This document shows, one piece after another, positions 13,367 to 14,577 of a stretch of 14,577 bases of DNA. The notes under the pieces were generated by a model that was not told where the DNA came from, made no database searches, and saw only the letters and a list, made by a program, of their open reading frames with translations. Location of the stretch: the NCBI GenBank assembly GCA_024278775.1, contig JAJRSP010000238.1:1-14577 (forward strand). Reading direction: 5' to 3'. Every line of letters begins with the position of its first letter. Position 1 is the stretch's first letter. Origin of the DNA: Planctomycetota bacterium (GTDB lineage: Bacteria; Planctomycetota; Phycisphaerae; UBA1845). The position numbers were made by a program, and so were the translations under genes.

Positions 13367-13440
13367 CTCCCTCGTAAGGGGGAGGCCCCGAAGGGGCCGC
13401 CGAAACAGGAGCCGCACGGCTCCACCGAAGTAAACGGTGG
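13367..13440. promoter_or_regulatory. Cluster of four adjacent hairpins in the leader of the 47-aa gene
   Basis: CTCCC (13367-13371) / GGGAG (13380-13384) includes the ribosome binding site of the 47-aa gene. GGCCCC (13384-13389) / GGGGCC (13393-13398) has a 3-nt loop. GGAGCC (13408-13413) / GGCTCC (13418-13423) has a 4-nt loop. CCACCG (13422-13427) / CGGTGG (13435-13440) has a 7-nt loop. All four stems are perfect. The first and second share base 13384, and the third and fourth share 13422-13423, so within each of those pairs only partly simultaneous folding is possible. This suggests alternative structures that expose or hide the binding site. Confidence 0.6.
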
Positions 13441-13524
13441 TGACCTGCGGCTCGCCTACGGAAGCGGGCTGAGACCGATAGGGTCGGGGCTGGGGGGTTT
13501 CGACTGGAGGATCGCCGCCGCCCT

Positions 13525-13947
13525 ATGCGGAGCGCATACCAGTTCTTCCGCGACTGGCTCCGCCACTACAAGCACAATCGCAGGCCGATCCTCATACTTT
13601 TGCAACAGGGTCACGCGGGGGAGGACGCCGGGAAGGGTCTGTCGTCCGAGTACCGCGTGAACCTGCCGATGTGCGAGGGTGATCCGTGGCCTGCTGTTCG
13701 GGACGCGCTTCCGCCGCCCGTGTCCTCGGCCAAGCTACGGCTTACGGAGGTCGAGTCCATCCGGCTCGCCGTGCTTCGGGCGGCGTACCACGCGCTCGCA
13801 CCGTCAAGCAGGAGGAAGCGACTGCTCTGTCCCCTCTGGCCGAACGAACGGGGAGTTGACCTCGCCGTGTTCGACCACGGCGGTGAGAGTGTGCCAAGCC
13901 AGACGCTGCTCGCGGGGACGGCGGTGAGACACCCGCGCCGGCGGTGA
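13525..13947 (+). CDS. Hypothetical protein (140 aa), 3' end antisense to the 142-aa gene
   Basis: The plus-strand frame from ATG 13525 has coding-like codon choice throughout, with mostly G or C third positions. It reads MRSAYQFFRDWLRHYKHNRR, then ILILLQQGHAGEDAG, a helical middle (LTEVESIRLAVLRAAYHALA) and LCPLWPNERGVDLAVFDHGG. The tail is basic. The nearest binding site (GGAGG at 13506-13510) is 14 nt from the ATG, which is long, so a nearby non-ATG start such as CTG 13504 is possible. No family was recognised. Its last 144 nt overlap the end of the opposite-strand gene at 13804-14232. Confidence 0.55.
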   Translation: MRSAYQFFRDWLRHYKHNRRPILILLQQGHAGEDAGKGLSSEYRVNLPMCEGDPWPAVRDALPPPVSSAKLRLTEVESIRLAVLRAAYHALAPSSRRKRLLCPLWPNERGVDLAVFDHGGESVPSQTLLAGTAVRHPRRR

Positions 13948-14232
13948 GCCGTCACGCCGCACGAGAAGCCACGGGACGCCTTCTTCGGGGACAACTGTGA
14001 TGCCGTCAGGCCGCAGCAGCAGCCTGTGTGACGACAGTACGACAGCATCGCCAGCCACGCCGACCGCCGATAGCACACCCCTCTCTTCTCGTTCGGCGAT
14101 TTCCCAGACGCTCTTCGGTGAATCCCCATAGTATTCCTCTAGGATGCGATTGAACGACTGGACGCCTTCGGGCCATTCACACTCTGATACAACCAGTTCT
14201 CCATCCGCTCGCTCGTGAATCAACACCGCCAT
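13804..14232 (-). CDS. Hypothetical protein (142 aa)
   Basis: ATG 14232 has a strong AGGAGGT about 7 nt upstream, preferred over the frame's earlier start at 14256. The N-terminal part is strand- and helix-rich (MAVLIHERADGELVVSECEW, VQSFNRILEEYYGDSPKSVW). The middle has GDAVVLSSHRLLLRPDGITV followed by VPWLLVRRDGSPP. The C-terminal 48 codons are antisense to the 140-aa gene. No signal peptide, membrane segment or known family is seen. A 5-bp hairpin (AACCG 14281-14285 / CGGTT 14296-14300) lies about 50 nt upstream of the start. Confidence 0.75.
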   Translation of the reverse strand: MAVLIHERADGELVVSECEWPEGVQSFNRILEEYYGDSPKSVWEIAEREERGVLSAVGVAGDAVVLSSHRLLLRPDGITVVPEEGVPWLLVRRDGSPPARVSHRRPREQRLAWHTLTAVVEHGEVNSPFVRPEGTEQSLPPA

Positions 14233-14471
14233 CTCTCTCACCTCCTGTCCAAGCAACAGGCCGCTGGCAAGACTAAATAGAACCGCTGCCGGCGACGGTT
14301 AGGCCTGCCCGAATTTGACCTACGACATTCTTTCGGACAGCCGGGGGGAGAGAACGGAGACGGTAGCGCGAGACGGCAGGCAAGAGCTGGCCGCGTGGGC
14401 CGAACCCCTGTGACCACACCGTACTGGCCTGCTACAAAGAATCTGGTCCAGGTGTTATGAGAGTCCCATCG

Positions 14472-14486
14472 GCCCGATGATCGGGC
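14472..14486 (+). repeat. Palindrome GCCCGAT-G-ATCGGGC before the transposase gene
   Basis: Two perfect 7-nt arms meet around one central base, 3 nt upstream of the AAGGA that serves the transposase start. As RNA it could fold as a 5-bp stem with a 5-nt loop. Stem structures near this position in insertion sequences often limit translation from outside transcripts; that role is inferred here. The rest of 14233-14501 shows nothing else that can be supported. Confidence 0.45.
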
Positions 14487-14501
14487 GGGAAGGACTTGGA
14501 T

Positions 14502-14577
14502 ATGAAACGGAAGAGGCACAGTCCGGAGCAGGTTGTTCGCAAACTTCGGGATGCGGATCGGTTGCTTTCCGAGGGCA
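14502..14577 (+). CDS. IS3-family transposase OrfA, first 25 residues, continues past window
   Basis: ATG 14502 has AAGGA 7 nt upstream and opens MKRKRHSPEQVVRKLRDADR, followed by LLSEG at the window edge. This matches the start of IS3-family OrfA proteins of the MKRKRHTPEQIIRKLREAD type, whose helix-turn-helix binds the element's terminal repeats. The rest of OrfA and all of OrfB would lie to the right. The left terminal inverted repeat of the element was not identified and should lie between 14233 and 14501. Confidence 0.85.
   Translation, partial: MKRKRHSPEQVVRKLRDADRLLSEG

Noticed and set aside
13611..14129. 172-codon minus-strand frame
   Set aside because: It overlaps the better-supported 142-aa gene in another frame and is Ser/Arg-rich without structure.

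Overview
The window looks like planctomycete DNA. The main evidence is an ECF-type sigma factor paired with a Hanks-type Ser/Thr kinase that carries the short helical N-terminal region common in that group. There are also secreted cysteine-rich proteins with paired dockerin-like repeats of the 'ILGDVPCFVDC' kind, and an IS3-type transposase start. No rRNA, tRNA or CRISPR array was seen. Assignment below phylum level cannot be supported.

Left region (1-1335, minus strand): a broken ECF sigma factor gene overlaps by 11 nt the start of a Ser/Thr protein kinase gene that runs off the left edge. The sigma gene has a 1-nt frameshift near 1252 and an internal deletion near 1070, so it is called a pseudogene. 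A 676-nt stretch without a convincing gene (1336-2011) follows. It carries two clear inverted repeats that could be operators or RNA hairpins.

Middle region (2012-8362): three plus-strand genes form an export cluster. The first encodes an 898-aa secreted protein (jelly-roll-like domain, disulfide-rich repeats, PPC domain, two dockerin-like repeats, two FGGQGLW-type beta-sandwich domains). The second encodes a 693-aa secreted protein (two near-identical FGGQGLW domains, a MopE-like motif, six Cys/Asp-rich repeats, two collagen-like segments alternating with Asp-rich calcium-binding-like motifs, and a MYXO-CTERM-like tail). The third, starting 2 nt after the second, encodes a 276-aa putative lipoprotein. 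A convergent minus-strand gene encodes another putative lipoprotein (159 aa). Together they suggest a cell-surface or matrix module. The shared domain family links the two large proteins.

Right region (about 8363-14577): an accessory block of small, mostly unrecognised genes. It has a small serine recombinase, a tiny helix-turn-helix ORF, a DUF6197-like membrane protein, two overlapping zinc-ribbon genes, and a run of five compact minus-strand genes. A pair of oppositely oriented genes overlaps by 144 nt at the 3' ends, and an IS3-family OrfA begins at the right edge. The most unusual observation is that nearly every gap in front of a minus-strand gene here holds a perfect or near-perfect short-loop, mostly GC-rich hairpin 5-19 nt upstream of the Shine-Dalgarno sequence. 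The arm sequences differ each time, resembling in layout the start-associated hairpins known from some actinobacteriophages. The block is probably a mobile or phage-derived island, but no structural, replication or recognised defence genes are visible in it.
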